64,000 nucleotides of DNA. Origin: Paulinella micropora (Eukaryota > Cercozoa > Imbricatea > Euglyphida > Paulinellidae). Shown one piece after another: positions 51,601-62,464 of this stretch. The stretch is from assembly GCA_019918135.1 (NCBI GenBank), contig WBZZ01005557.1:153501-217500 (forward strand). Direction: 5' to 3'. Position 1 is the stretch's first letter. The number at the start of each line of letters is the position of its first letter. The notes under the pieces were generated by a model that was given only the letters and a program-made list of their open reading frames with translations, did not search any database and had not been told where the DNA came from. Position numbers and translations under genes: made by a program.

Positions 51601-52454
51601 GAGATAGTGCATGAGAAAGGCAGAATCGTTTTGCACCAGAGAAAGTACCAGTTGCAATTTTTACGTGAGACAGGATACGCAAATTCTCGTCCGGTCAGTA
51701 CCCCTGCGGTAGACCAAACACCGGAAGCAATGTAGGAAGATGCTGCTTTGCGTACAATGTCTATTCCGAGTATAGTAGGCAGTTTGCTTTATTTAGCCAA
51801 GATGACAAGACCAGACATCGAACAAGCTCTTAATGCTGCAAGCGTCATGCAAACCATAGATAAAGGAGTAACTTATGCTATGTTAGGCAGAATTATACGC
51901 TATTTAATCAAGTCTTTTCGCGGTTTAGCTTTTCACGGGCCAAAATCAGTTCAAGAGGGTATGACCTACCCTAAGGTCACGTTATGGCCTGATGCCGCTC
52001 ATAAAGTCTGTTTTAAAACGGGTAAGTCTCGCACGGGCTATATAATCTTGCGGGAGGAGACCCGATAGGATTGCTTTCAAAAAGACAAAGTAGAATAGCT
52101 CTTAGTTGAAATGACGCGGAAATTTACGCTGCTGCTGAATGCATAAGAGAATGACTAGCAATAGGTCATGTCAGACAGGAACTCGGAATTCCGCAAAAAA
52201 GCGCAGTTGAAATTTTCGAGGATAACTTGCAAACAATTATTGCGGGTGAGAGAGGATTTTCCGGATCCCGCACCAAACATTTGCCTCTCGAATTACACTT
52301 CATTCATCACCTTCAGAGAGATGGAGAGATTAAGTTTATAAAGGTAGGAACTAAAAAGCAGATAGGTGATCTACTTACAAAACCGTTACCGCGCGAGCAG
52401 TTTCATTATTTGCTCAACAAATTTACGGTTGACATTCCGGGTACCCCGGAATGA
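51601..52454 (+). pseudogene. Copia 1 connection and RNase H
   Basis: LHQRKYQLQFL and SLLYLAKMTRPDIEQALN are the copia thumb/connection. The RNase H pieces are in several frames: LWPDAAHKVCFKTGKSRTGY, AEIYAAAECIRE, EIFEDNLQTII, TKHLPLELHFIHHL and QIGDLLTKPLP. At least three stop codons interrupt it (including one at 51733). The final frame ends at 52452. Confidence 0.82.
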
Positions 52455-52898
52455 TTATGGGTGTTTCACCTTTGTTTTGTGTTTTGTTTCTCCTTGCTGT
52501 GCGAGTGATATTTCTATAGGTGTTGAGCTGGACGCGCGTTGGCGATAGGAGATAGGATCGTAGAAACGAGGCCGTTGGCAATCGGACCGTGGGATCGAGG
52601 CCGCTGGGGCGTGAACGCCGTGACGTTCTGGGACACGGGGTGGCCGGTGGCGTGCCCACCAGACATTTTTGGTGGCCGGTGGCGAAGGACGTGGGACAAC
52701 TTCATTTTATCGCACACAGCTCGCTTTTCTTTCTTTTCACTTGTTTCCTCGCACCTCTACTATATTTATATATATAATTTTTCGTGACTTTTGATACCCC
52801 TTACGGGATTCTTAGCGCTCGCAAATTTTTCATTTGCTTAAGAACGATAAGACACTCATGACGGTAGTTATGATATTGACAAATAACTAAGGGGGAGC
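52455..52898. other. 3' flank of copia 1; no gene
   Basis: GC-rich repeated GGCCGGTGGCG and GATCGAGGCCG-type words around 52560-52690, then T-rich sequence. GGGGGAG at 52891-52897 looks like a copia polypurine tract, so a 3' LTR may start at 52898. Confidence 0.4.
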
Positions 52899-53298
52899 GT
52901 TATTCGTAGCTGTTTCAATTGAATTCACCGTTACTTGGATAGTTGATTTGTCAATAGGCCGGACAGTCATTAATACCAATGTTAACTGAAAATGCGACAG
53001 ACCAGCACCTAAGTTAGTCAGTTTGTGACGTGGAAATCAAAGAGTCAGTTCTTTTATATATACGAGTTATTAAAGTGCGTTTCCATACTGCATGATAGTC
53101 TTGCTAGGTAGCCCGGATAGATCCTGAGTTGAAAGGAGTCGGTAAAGGTTCCACGATGGGTAGCTTCCCAAAGAATTATGACTGGTAAGTGATGTATTAA
53201 ATCCTTTCAGTTAACATCTGCATTATTGATTGTCCAGCCCTATTAAGAAATCAACTATCCAAGTAACGGTGAGTGAAATCGAAATAGCTATGACTAAC
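52899..53298. mobile_element. 400-bp foldback/MITE-like element with 93-bp inverted arms
   Basis: Arms at 52899-52991 and 53205-53298 are imperfect inverted copies; the best block is CACCGTTACTTGGATAGTTG and its complement. The 213-bp loop holds TTTTATATATACG. No open frame. It could alternatively be the inner part of copia 1's 3' LTR. Confidence 0.65.
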
Positions 53299-53300
53299 GA

Positions 53301-53490
53301 AAATTGACCCACGAAACTGCCTGATATGGGTAATACTGGTAATGGTAAAAAGCTGGTGCCACCAGTACCAGAAAAGGTACTTTAATTGAATGTATGAATA
53401 AATAATAATACTACTAACCGTGACGATTACTGCTAACGTATAAAATAGCAATACGGACATAACTGAAGAGGAAAGGTCTAATTAATTGTC
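53301..53490 (+). repeat. Left arm of foldback element 1 (190 bp)
   Basis: Imperfect reverse complement of 62877-63066. The clearest blocks are GGTAAAAAGCTGGTG and its complement, CAGTACCAG, and GTCTAATTA. A third copy, direct to this one, starts at 63280. Confidence 0.7.
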
Positions 53491-53603
53491 AAATGTTAGA
53501 TAGTCAACCGGGGACGCCTGAGCGACGTTAAACCGGCTTCTAATACCTTTTATTCTGTTCAACCTCTTACGCTTCTTAATAAGAGTTCGTTGTATCTGCT
53601 TAC

Positions 53604-53608
53604 TTTAA
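53604..53608 (+). other. Target duplication of copia 2, left copy (TTTAA)
   Basis: TTTAA here and TTGAA after the 3' LTR (62658-62662). The unoccupied relative at 46.8 kb reads TTGAA on the other strand, so one base has changed on the left. Confidence 0.5.
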
Positions 53609-53800
53609 TGTTAGACCTATTAATATAATTAACCGGATAGTCAGTATGGGTGGGCCTGCATATGTAATGTGTGTCGTTAGAGCCATTACGTATGTCCAGC
53701 CTAGTTTATAATCGGGCCGTTCCCCTGGCGCCCTTTTCTCAATAAAGTATCTACTGTAGGACACAACAAGTATACGGCAGATTATTAAGTTAGTCTCACA
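53609..53800 (+). repeat. Copia 2 5' LTR
   Basis: Begins TGTTAGACC, ends GTTAGTCTCACA. Contains TTTATAATCGGG (TATA-like) and AATAAAGTATC (polyadenylation-like), both also in the 3' LTR. Confidence 0.88.
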
Positions 53801-53815
53801 GGTTATAGAGCCTTG
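53801..53815 (+). promoter_or_regulatory. Candidate primer-binding site of copia 2
   Basis: GGTTATAGAGCC directly after the 5' LTR resembles the initiator-tRNA-derived site usual in copia elements. Confidence 0.4.
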
Positions 53816-54148
53816 TAGCGTGAACGTTAGGTCTAGTAGACTTTATTCACTTATTACGTACTATCGGGGCATGCGGAAGGCTGCCACCGAAAATACAAAC
53901 AGGTGTACGTGCGGAAGGCCGTCACCAAATATTCAAATCTGGTGTGTGTGCGGAAAGCTACCACCAGTCTGGTGTGTGTGCGGAAGGCTACCACCAGTCA
54001 CACTAAGTGGACTGTTCGGAAGGCTGCCAGCTAGTCGCTAGTATAACTAACCATTTCCTAACTCCATCTCGCTTCTCTACACACAGAGAAAGCAACATTG
54101 GTAGTCGAGCCTCCCTCCTACCTTCCGCCCTTGGTACGCCCGAACAAT

Positions 54149-55434
54149 ATGGCGTATCAAGGTTCTGACTTAGTAAAAATGAGGCTAGACCCTCCAAAGT
54201 TCAATCATGGAAAAGAATGGGAGTTGTTTGAGTACACTTTTACATCAGTTATCGGTGTCACACCCCAGAAATCCTTTCCATAATTCCGGGCTTTGAGACT
54301 CACTCCTTAGCCAAACCTATACAGCTACCTGCACGACCTGAATCTCCTTCAGATGCACCCTCCAAATCACCTACAAAGGAAGAGGGAGACGAAGAGGACG
54401 AAGAGGAGACAGTAGTAAAGGAAGAGGAGAAAGACAAGGGAAAGAAAGAAGAGGGTCAAGAAACTACAAGTACAAGAACTGCCTCTGCCCCCGTCACTGC
54501 TATACCTACGGACCAAAAATCCAAAATACCAGTGTTGACGGGGGGGGGGAGTAAACCGTCGCCGCTATTTGCATTACAATTGGGAGCCAGATATTACATG
54601 AGAGAGAAAGAAGCTAAGCTAAACGGATTGCCCTATGCTTTCCTACTCCAATCATGTGCTCACGATAGGAAGGTGATGACTATAATGAGGCAGGGGGATA
54701 CGGATGGTGTAAAGTGTTTCCTCGCCCTCAAAAAACATTATGGAGGTCTTGACCTCATAAGGTTTGAAGAGGATCAGGAAAAACTATATCATTCGTACCC
54801 TAAGAAGGTTAGTGAGGTGAGTAGCTGGCTAGCTGACTACCTCACAACTATCAAGACACAGGAGAAGACGATGGGAGTGATACCAGAGATGATGAAGACA
54901 GGCATGATCATGAAGAAATTAAAACACTTGCCTGTTTATCAAGCCTACTATCATAACACTTGGTGTCCTCTCTTACCTACTCAAAGACCCAAGCTGCCTG
55001 AATTTATCAAGGTAGTAGAGCAGCTGGCTCAGAGCAACGTATCAGAAACTAGAATGCGAAAACTCTATGGATCTGGTAGCTCTAAAAGTGACCCTATCAC
55101 TATCAACACAGTAGCAGGGATAGCTCAGGGCAAGAAGAAGGGCAAGTTATCACAGGCTTATGGTGAGGGAGAGGACAGTATTTGCTGGAACTGCCTGTCC
55201 CCTGACCATAAAATTGCTTTCTGTCTAGTCAGATGTCAGCTCAAGGATTGTCTCAAGGACGGACACGGTCCCTTGAAATGCCCCATAAGAAGGAGAACTA
55301 GGGTCTCTGAGAAGTTGCGTGGGAAGGAGAAGAGAGAGGACAGTCAGAGTGAGAAGACAGACAGACACAAGAAGAAAGAAGAAGAAGGAGCAAAGAAGAA
55401 GAAGGAAGGCAGCAGAGGAGAGAGACGAAGCTGA
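54149..55434 (+). pseudogene. gag: Copia 2 Gag with two zinc knuckles
   Basis: ATG at 54149 (MAYQGSDLVKMRLDPPKF). A frameshift in a CCCC run near 54271 moves the frame; after it an acidic linker and then an open frame to 55434. The capsid part (YYMREKEAKLNGLPYAFLLQ, CFLALKKHYGG, SWLADYLTTIKTQEKTMG) follows the UBN2-like copia Gag plan. A perfect CCHC knuckle (CWNCLSPDHKIAFC) is followed by a second Cys/His cluster (CQLKDCLKDGHGPLKC). The end is Lys/Glu-rich. Confidence 0.8.
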
Positions 55435-55463
55435 AAGCAGCAGACTTCATTAAAAAGAAGAAA

Positions 55464-56622
55464 ATGATAAGCCTAAACGCTGAATCATCCGACTCCTCTA
55501 ACTCACCCTCTCACTCTGAAAGTGAAGAAGAAGATCAACCCCCAACTAACCAGTCCCCTTCTGAGTCTGAAGAAGAATCAGAAGTGGATGGTGAGTTGGG
55601 AATTCACCACATGGCCATTATCATGATGGGGAAAGAAAGACAAGATGAGTGGTATGTATGTCGAGAAAGATGACATCCCACTCTCAACTAACACCCTCGA
55701 AGATGACAGTGGTATGAGCATCGAGGAAGACAACCCCCCATCTTCAACCAACACCCATGCCACTTTTATCTCACGCATCTAAGCCACCTGGCGCAAGAAG
55801 TAGTGGGGGAGGAGGTGTTGAGGGTAGTGTACGTAGAGGAGAGCAGAAAGGACATGCATCATCTACACAAAACGGCTCCACATACACTCGTCCCACTATT
55901 CCACCCCTTCACGAGAATAAGTTTTTTACCACCCTTGATATGGCTGGCGACCCAACTCCCCTAAACCAAATCATACCTTTGGAAGGTAATTGGGCCCTCA
56001 GACGTACAAGGGTAGGGTACGTAAAATTACTCGTGAAAAATACAGCCCAGTCACGTTACGAGAAGTAGGTGGCCCACCCCTCAACCTCCACGGTAGACCA
56101 GTACGTACAGTTGACTGTCATGTCACAAGCAGTCAGCCGTATGAGGCGACAGTGCCAGATACAGGAGCTAGGTGTTCGTGGAGACTGGGAGCGGCGAGGA
56201 AGGGGGTGCAAGGTGGGAAGTGTGCTGCTAGACTGATCGACCATGACTTTTGTTCGCTTCATGTTGATCAAGGAAGGAAGAGAGGGGAGATATTGAGCAA
56301 GTACAGAGAAAAATTGAACTTAGGATTGCTCCCTCCCCATGATGCTATGTATTACGAACCCGCCACTTTGTTTAAACACATCACTTTGTGGAGAGAAAGC
56401 ATCAACCCTGCTCAATCCAGCAACACAACTACATCTCTTCTCACACCTACTACTACTACTACTGCTACTACTACTACTACTACTACCACTACTACATTCA
56501 TAGAAGGAGTGGGAGAAGTAGGGGAAGGAGTAGGGGGAGTAGGAGCAGGGGGAGTAGGAGTAAGAGTAGGAGAAGTAGGAGTAGGGGAAGTAGGAGTGAG
56601 AGTAGGGGGTCCTCAGCAGTAG
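55464..56622 (+). CDS. Copia 2 spacer: Ser/acid-rich stretch and zinc-motif segment
   Basis: Frames 55464-55673 (Ser/Glu-rich) and 55757-56068, then 55990-56622. The last contains a pattern C-x13-C-x9-C-x2-H in GARCSWRLGAARKGVQGGKC and ...HDFCSLH, a small zinc-binding motif (C...G..KG..C...C..H) I know from various viral and repeat proteins, then Thr-rich (ACT repeat) and Gly/Val-rich (GGAGTA repeat) tails. Not a usual part of a copia polyprotein. Confidence 0.5.
56453..56618 (+). repeat. (ACT)n and GTAGGAG-type minisatellite
   Basis: ACT triplets at 56450-56495, then purine-rich GGAGTAGG units to 56618. They code poly-Thr and a Gly/Val run in the spacer frame. Confidence 0.85.
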
Positions 56623-56629
56623 GGGTGGA

Positions 56630-57178
56630 TTGTCTGTATCTCCTTTGTCTGTACCAACTTTGACTCACATTTCGTCTTCCCAACCTACCACTGTACTACG
56701 TAATACATCCTCATCATCTTTATTTGGACCTCCTGTGGTCATGGAAGAAGGAGAGCCAGGTAGTGCTGAGGATAGTAACGTTTGGGTAAGGGACGGAAAA
56801 CGAGTGTTAAAAGGTGGAGGACTACCCCCCATTGAAGAAATACAACGGTTGGTTACTGCTCTCAATCAGGGGCTTAAGAGTAGAACAGTGATAGATGGGT
56901 TGATTACGAGACAGGAGGGAGAGTATGACGAATTCTATACAGAGTTATATTATGCCATGCATTGCGTCCTTACTCTTGCTACTAAACACAACAACCCATT
57001 TGCACGGGGCATTGTTTCATCTTTCCCTTACATGATAAAGGAGGTAGAGGATCTCGAGGCTGTGTTGGGTGGAGTGACACCTCCGGAAGAAGTGAACCCC
57101 AAAGCCCATCAGACACAGACACCACCACTTCATTCCCCGAACAGGACAAACCACACTCTGAATGCTCTATCATGTTGA
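56630..57178 (+). CDS. Copia 2 linker before protease
   Basis: 182 residues, open. Ser/Thr-rich start; helical middle (IEEIQRLVTALNQGLKSRTV, YTELYYAMHCVLTLATKH); Pro/Thr-rich end. No domain known. Directly precedes the protease motif in another frame. Confidence 0.45.
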   Translation: MSVSPLSVPTLTHISSSQPTTVLRNTSSSSLFGPPVVMEEGEPGSAEDSNVWVRDGKRVLKGGGLPPIEEIQRLVTALNQGLKSRTVIDGLITRQEGEYDEFYTELYYAMHCVLTLATKHNNPFARGIVSSFPYMIKEVEDLEAVLGGVTPPEEVNPKAHQTQTPPLHSPNRTNHTLNALSC

Positions 57179-57537
57179 TCATAAAACTGACAGTAGCAAT
57201 ATAGTGTGGGTAGACGATAGTGGCGCAAGCGAAACACAGTCCCGATAGGTCTACGTTTGTCAGTCTTAAGAGGGCCCCACAGGAATTCCGCATAGCAAAA
57301 GGGAGTATTAGAACTGAGTACAAAGGGAAAAGTTTAATGAATCTGTTGGGGGCTCATAGGGAAGAAGTCAATGTCCTTGATGCCCACACTACCTACAACC
57401 CACACCTAAAATATGGGTTAGTGGCTACTTCAGCATGGGTTCGTAAGGGCTTTGCCGTCATACATCAAAACAACCAAGTGATAGTGCTCAGAAAGCCCAT
57501 TCTTATTACGGAAGACTCAATCGTGGCTAGAGGGTGA
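57179..57537 (+). pseudogene. Copia 2 aspartic protease
   Basis: IVWVDDSGASETQSR near 57205-57249 holds the catalytic D-S-G; a stop follows, then the frame from 57220 carries the rest (LKYGLVATSAWVRKGFAVIH) in line with the copia protease C-terminal half. The frame change makes it inactive. Confidence 0.75.
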
Positions 57538-57753
57538 GTACTCCCAAACCACTTGACGGTGTTTGATGCCCCGGGCACCCCACCTCTCCATCCTAACGAG
57601 TGGTATGAGCCCACAGGTCCCTCTACTACTATGCCCTCCGTCACAAGTGAGACCCCCGAGCCCGATGATGATGACACGTCGGACTTGGGGGGACAAGCTT
57701 GACGACCCACCTCTCATCTTTCTCAGAAAACCAACCCACCTACATATCACGAC

Positions 57754-58209
57754 ATGTACTGTTTGTTGTCACCGTGTATTTGTGGTTGGCGATGTGACGT
57801 ACCTAATACATACATACCCTGCTCTACTGAGATAGATCATGAGAAAGATGAGAGGGCTGAGAGTAAGGGAGATAAAGCGCTGGGTAGTAAAGCTTTATGT
57901 CCTGTCGTTCGTCCTCACTATCATGAAAACATACATGCCACTGTGTTCCATCGTATGTGTAAGCACAGAGGGGTAAAAGCCACGGAGCGAATGGCTAACT
58001 ATATGGGAGTAAAGATAGTGGGGAGAGTGTGGAGAGAACGAGTAATGAGATGCGAGTGGTGCTTAAAGAATAAGACAAAGAGAGTGCCACATTTCAAAGA
58101 CAATCACCATGCGGTAGAACGCCAACCTGGTTCAGGGTTGGTGGAATACTGTATCGTGGGACGGGAAAAGGTACAAATTCACCGTCAAATGTCTTGCATC
58201 TGGGTTTGA
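57754..58209 (+). pseudogene. Copia 2 GAG-pre-integrase and damaged integrase start
   Basis: VFHRMCKHRGVKATERMANY and CEWC give the HHCC-type zinc domain, parallel to the segment of copia 1. After PGSGLVEYC the sequence that should hold the first catalytic Asp (HIDTGTW in copia 1) is deleted and the frame shifts near 58155. Confidence 0.78.
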
Positions 58210-58648
58210 GTTAGACTATTATCTGAGACATAAGAATGAGTTTTTCACATGCTTCCTTAAGGCCGTTGCCTTCTTCGAGCGGCATACAGGAAGAAAAGTG
58301 AAAATTTTGACTTGTGACCAGGAATATGGTAAGTACAAGGAGTTTCAGACTTGGATTGATATAAATCAACCAGTCCTCCTTGAGGCTCCGACGGGGGAGA
58401 AACAGGTGGTTGCTAAAATAGAACGAGCCCACCAGACGTGCGGCGGACCCGCAAGGGCGGTTCTCAGCGACGCCGATCTTCCTGAGTCCATGTGGACTGA
58501 GACGAAGAAAGCTTCTGCATATTTTGGCAACCTCTTACCCCTTGCCCGCGGCCCTTTCAAGGGGAAATCTCCTTATGAAGACGTTCATAAGAGAAAACCC
58601 CTTTTGCGTCATTTGCGCCTCATTGGGTGTTTGGCGTACATGAAATAG
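58160..58648 (+). pseudogene. Copia 2 integrase core, remainder
   Basis: Restarts as SWDGKRYKFTVKCLASGFEL and LRHKNEFFTCFLKAVAFFER, like copia 1. Second Asp in TCDQEYG and Glu in KIERAHQT are present; the first Asp is lost. Ends in the core/C-domain border (KSPYEDVHKRKPLLRHLRL). Confidence 0.8.
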
Positions 58649-59025
58649 ACGCAAAGAGGGGGAAGGGCGAGAGGGGGAGGAAAGTTTTATTTCTCGGGTA
58701 TGAAAGAAACAACGGGTATTATCGTGTATACGATCCGGTTGCGAGGAAAATATTCGGTAATGTCCATGATGTTATCTTTGACGTTTGGAGACTGGGGAAG
58801 AGGGGGGCATCTAAGTCTCTCGAAAGAGATGATGTTGAGGGTAAGATGTTTTCTGTTAATTGGCAACAGCCCCCCCCTCCCCTATCGCAACAAATGACCC
58901 CAGAAGATCAAGGAACCGTTTCAGGGGAGGACCCGGGAGGAGAGATTCCGGCAGGGGGAGAAGGTCCCCCGGTAGGAAGTCTCCCTCGCGCTCCGATCCT
59001 TACTCAGGAATCCCCCCCCCGATGA
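58627..59025 (+). CDS. Copia 2 integrase C-terminal part
   Basis: Continues in another frame: KRGKGERGRKVLFLGYERNN, YYRVYDPVARKI, then a Pro/Gly-rich linker. Typical of the end of copia integrase. Confidence 0.7.
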   Translation: MFGVHEIDAKRGKGERGRKVLFLGYERNNGYYRVYDPVARKIFGNVHDVIFDVWRLGKRGASKSLERDDVEGKMFSVNWQQPPPPLSQQMTPEDQGTVSGEDPGGEIPAGGEGPPVGSLPRAPILTQESPPR

Positions 59026-59077
59026 GTCACTCCATGCTCCGCAAACTGACGAGGATAGTGAGGCAGACGAGGGACCG

Positions 59078-59764
59078 GTGTTCGTGAGCACGAGCCCGCC
59101 CCCCTTAGAGCCTCCGAGTCCCAAAATTGCCCAGCCGAGTGATGAGCAGGGGGAGATAAAGAAAGCAAGAAGGGGGCGTAAGCCCAAAGAAAAACAACAA
59201 TTGTCCGGAACGTACGTGGAAATCCCGGCGAGGGCTTTCGGGGAGCAGTGGGCTAGATTAATTTACGGGGACAAATGGGAGACGGCGATAAGACGGGGGA
59301 CAGCAACAGCCCCGTCTGCTCCTGTTACCCGTAAATCTAAACGCTTTCCCGCGCATAGTGTCTTGTTTGACGATGGCGTTACAGATAAGATATTAGACAC
59401 AGAAATCATCAAATACGCCAAAGTCCCGCAACAGACAGAACCAATACCCGAATCTTGTGAGCAACAAGCCATATCCGCACCACCACCCTTATCGACCAAC
59501 ACAAATCCTGATTCTGATCTCAATACCAATGACGGGGTTGAGGTCACCTCAGAATTTGCGTTTGCCAAGGGGGAGAGGGAGAGGGTAGAGGTGCAGAGAG
59601 CAGCGCATAAACAGGAATGGAGATCACACAAACAGGCGGAAATTTCAAGTGAAAACGTTATCACAGGAAAGAGGACGAGGAACGCTCATGTTGCGGTATG
59701 TGCCCGGGAGGAAAACCGGGCGGAGTATTGTCTAGTGAGTGAGAAATTCCCGGAATTCTCCTAG
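59078..59764 (+). CDS. Copia 2 integrase-RT linker
   Basis: 228 residues: basic start (KKARRGRKPKEKQQ), GEQWARLIYGDKWETAIRRG, Ser/Thr/Asp-rich middle and a charged end. The WARxxYGxxW pattern is also in copia 1 (REWGDKWAEKTYGEGWESKV near 50567), so it is a lineage feature. Confidence 0.55.
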   Translation: MFVSTSPPPLEPPSPKIAQPSDEQGEIKKARRGRKPKEKQQLSGTYVEIPARAFGEQWARLIYGDKWETAIRRGTATAPSAPVTRKSKRFPAHSVLFDDGVTDKILDTEIIKYAKVPQQTEPIPESCEQQAISAPPPLSTNTNPDSDLNTNDGVEVTSEFAFAKGERERVEVQRAAHKQEWRSHKQAEISSENVITGKRTRNAHVAVCAREENRAEYCLVSEKFPEFS

Positions 59765-59767
59765 TAC

Positions 59768-60384
59768 AAACACCAAAAGACTGTAAACAAGCTAGACAGA
59801 AAGAATTCGAAGAGCTCAAAGAACTAAAAGCGTTTGTTTGGCGAAAAGTGAGTGAAGCGAAAATGTCGGGCACACCAATCATTCCTATAAAATGGATAGA
59901 CACGGTAAAACAACAAGGTACTGCGGATGAATTCCATAAAGCCCGGATAACCCTAAGAGGGGACCTCCTGAAAGCTTACGCTCAGTACAACTCTAAAAAG
60001 ACTTACTCCCCTACTGCCCAGCACAGAGCCATTTTGCTCATGATAGCCTATGCAGCCTTTTTCGGGATAGACTTATGGTTGATTGACTTCACGACCGCTT
60101 ATTTGCACGCAAATCTCCCGTATGACAAATACGTCAAACCGCCGGCCGAATTTCAGACGGCAGACTATGTCTGGCTTCTGAAAAAGGCCCTATACGGACA
60201 TCCGCAGGCAGGCCGCCTTTGGTACGAGGTACTGTCTGGGGAGCTCATTACTGAACACGAGTTCAAGCCCCTCACGTTAGACAGGGCCCATGTTTTAGTA
60301 GTCCACAAACTATCCAACTGGTGTCTTTTCATGTTGATGATGGCTGTCACGCTGCATCCCAAGAAAAACACATCAGGATGGTAA
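59768..60384 (+). pseudogene. Copia 2 reverse transcriptase, main part
   Basis: Frame start marked by ATG at 59848, but the copia RT begins upstream (EFEELKELKAFVWRKV). IPIKWIDTVKQQG, KARITLRGD, LIDFTTAYLHA (first Asp), LKKALYGHPQAGRLWYE. The frame shifts at about 60320. Confidence 0.85.
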
Positions 60385-60518
60385 AACTGTTCGAAAAGAG
60401 GGGCTTTCGGTGCAAGGACCTAGGCAAGGCTACTGAATTCAAAAATGTCCAGATCATCCAGACTGAAAAGGGGATTGCTTTGCATCAGCGTAAGTATGAG
60501 CTGTTGATTTTGGAGTAG
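60321..60518 (+). pseudogene. Copia 2 reverse transcriptase, VDD and thumb
   Basis: FHVDDGCHAAS gives the catalytic pair; FRCKDLGKATEFKNVQIIQ and ALHQRKYELL are the thumb. TAG at 60516. Confidence 0.82.
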
Positions 60519-60730
60519 TTGGGTTATATGAAGGAGATACCGGCTAAAACGCCATTCACTTCCAATAACCCCGCCCCTTTGAAGAAGGTCCCCATCGTCT
60601 ATTACGCTATGACCTTAGATCCCTCATAGGAATGCTCATATTTTTGGCCGTGCACACTCGGCCACTCCTCATATGCCCTTTGAGTATAGCAGCAAAGTCT
60701 CAGGTCCCTAACCCGTAGATATCTTACGCT

Positions 60731-61516
60731 ATGGTGCACCGGATGTTCTTGTGGCTCTTGACCCCGCGAGCGCTATTTTTCAGAAGAGGGGATCGAAATT
60801 TACGGAAGTTACTGGAAACTAATTTCTCGGTTCCTAGAACTCCGGAATCCTGGAAGCCCAACTTGGAATCTTGTGTTGCGGCCCATGCAATCAATGATAT
60901 CGTTGGGAAGCCCACAATACCCGGAATGGACATGTTCAGTGTGCCAGTGCTTGCTAATCTAGACAGGATTATCGCGGAACAACCAGTAGTTGGATTTGTA
61001 GACTCGGATTTTGCGGGTGGTAAGAACTCGCGAAAATCAAGGTCTGGATACGTCTATTTATTCAACGGGACGCCAATTTTATGGTTTTCTAAACTGCAAT
61101 CCGTAATAGCTCAATCTACGTTACAGTCAGAAACTGTTTCAGCTAATGAGGCAGTCAGAGAACTTCTCGCATTACGACAAACTTTACGGGGTATCGGAAT
61201 AAATCTTGAAGGTCCTACCCCTCTCTTCGAGGATAACGAAGGGACGATATTATTATCGGAGAGAGGGCTAGGAGAAGCTAGGACCAAGCACATAGAGGTT
61301 CGATACCATTTTCTAGCACAACTCGTGAGGGAAGGAAGGATCAAACTATTCCGGGTCCCCACGGAGGAAAATATCGCAGATGTAAGTACTGATGTATTCA
61401 CCAAAATACATTTCACGGTAGAAAAATTCAATTACCTGGCTGGAAAAATCTCCGTTGTGCTTAGTAGAGAAAATCGCGCCAAATTCAGGATAAAATCCGA
61501 TCAATTCCCGTATTAG
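60731..61516 (+). CDS. Copia 2 RNase H
   Basis: 261 residues, intact. GFVDSDFAGGKNSRKSRSGY, WFSKLQSVIAQSTLQSETV, LFEDNEGTILLSE, TKHIEVRYHFLAQLV and a slightly expanded NIADVSTDVFTK end. The best preserved domain of the element. Confidence 0.85.
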   Translation: MVHRMFLWLLTPRALFFRRGDRNLRKLLETNFSVPRTPESWKPNLESCVAAHAINDIVGKPTIPGMDMFSVPVLANLDRIIAEQPVVGFVDSDFAGGKNSRKSRSGYVYLFNGTPILWFSKLQSVIAQSTLQSETVSANEAVRELLALRQTLRGIGINLEGPTPLFEDNEGTILLSERGLGEARTKHIEVRYHFLAQLVREGRIKLFRVPTEENIADVSTDVFTKIHFTVEKFNYLAGKISVVLSRENRAKFRIKSDQFPY

Positions 61517-62464
61517 TAAGGCTTATCATCTTGAATTTCGTTTATATTCCCGGGGTATGCAATACAATAATTTTCTCGCATATTACACATAAGTTGTACA
61601 GGTGAGCGAATAGACAAGTGCAGACGGAACAAACAATATACTGGGAGTGACCGGCCCCAGACTGATGGAATGAGCAATGAGCTCTGGCGCCGGAAAAGAC
61701 ATTAGAGGCGGAATGGCTCTTTCCCCCCGCCTCCCGCAAAGCTCTCGTCCCTTTTGCTCGCTTCGTTTCAACTTTTATCCCTATACACTTATATAGATAA
61801 AAATCTATAAGAAGCCGACATGGAGTCCGGCTGGTCGGTGAACGTGCCACACGGGAATGTGGAACAACACGGAAGTACGTCAGACCAGCCGGATGTACCA
61901 GACAGGCCGATAATTACAGATATCGTGTCTTTGTTCATATATATTATATTATTTTATGTTCTTTTCAAGTTATACCCCTCTACGGGAAGCGTTGTCAAAT
62001 TTATAAATTTAGTACCGGATAGATAAGTAACAAATAGTTCAAGTTGATCATACCTTTTGATAGATCAGTACAGATGGATACATTATCATATATCTTATTT
62101 TTATATATTATGGCTACTTACGTGATCATATATATATATCAATATTATATGTGTATTATAACCATACCGTACTTGCATCACATACATAATGTTACTCAAC
62201 ATAGGATAGGGGGTGTGTAGGACCTAATCCTCTTCTCGTCGACCAGGCCTGGCTTGACTGGGGGGAGCTGCCCTGTATGTAATCTAGTTGATGCATACTT
62301 GCCCTAACAAGCCGGGTAGCCACAATCGACATAACCTCTTGGAGAGAATGAGGATAAGAGTGAGTAATATTATTATGTTTTAAGTCTGTGTTTTTATAAT
62401 TTTCACAGAACAGATGTATTGGGACCTACAGTTGATTTAATAATTTACTTTTATTCAGATGGAG
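61517..62464. other. Copia 2 3' non-coding region
   Basis: Between RNase H and 3' LTR. A 68-codon frame at 61820-62026 with one membrane-like stretch (VSLFIYIILFYVLFKLYP) is probably chance, though it is intact. The purine stretch before 62465 is short (AGATGGAG). Confidence 0.4.

Larger units (their letters stand above)
49034..52454 (+). mobile_element. Copia element 1, decayed and 5'-truncated
   Basis: In order: GAG-pre-integrase, integrase core, integrase end, RT and RNase H of a Ty1/copia element, with at least five frameshifts or stops. Gag, protease and the 5' LTR are missing; the left end meets the GAA tract. A 3' LTR was not identified with confidence. Confidence 0.9.

Noticed and set aside
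61820-62026. 68-codon membrane-like frame in copia 2
   Set aside because: Single short frame in the untranslated part of a decayed element; likely chance.
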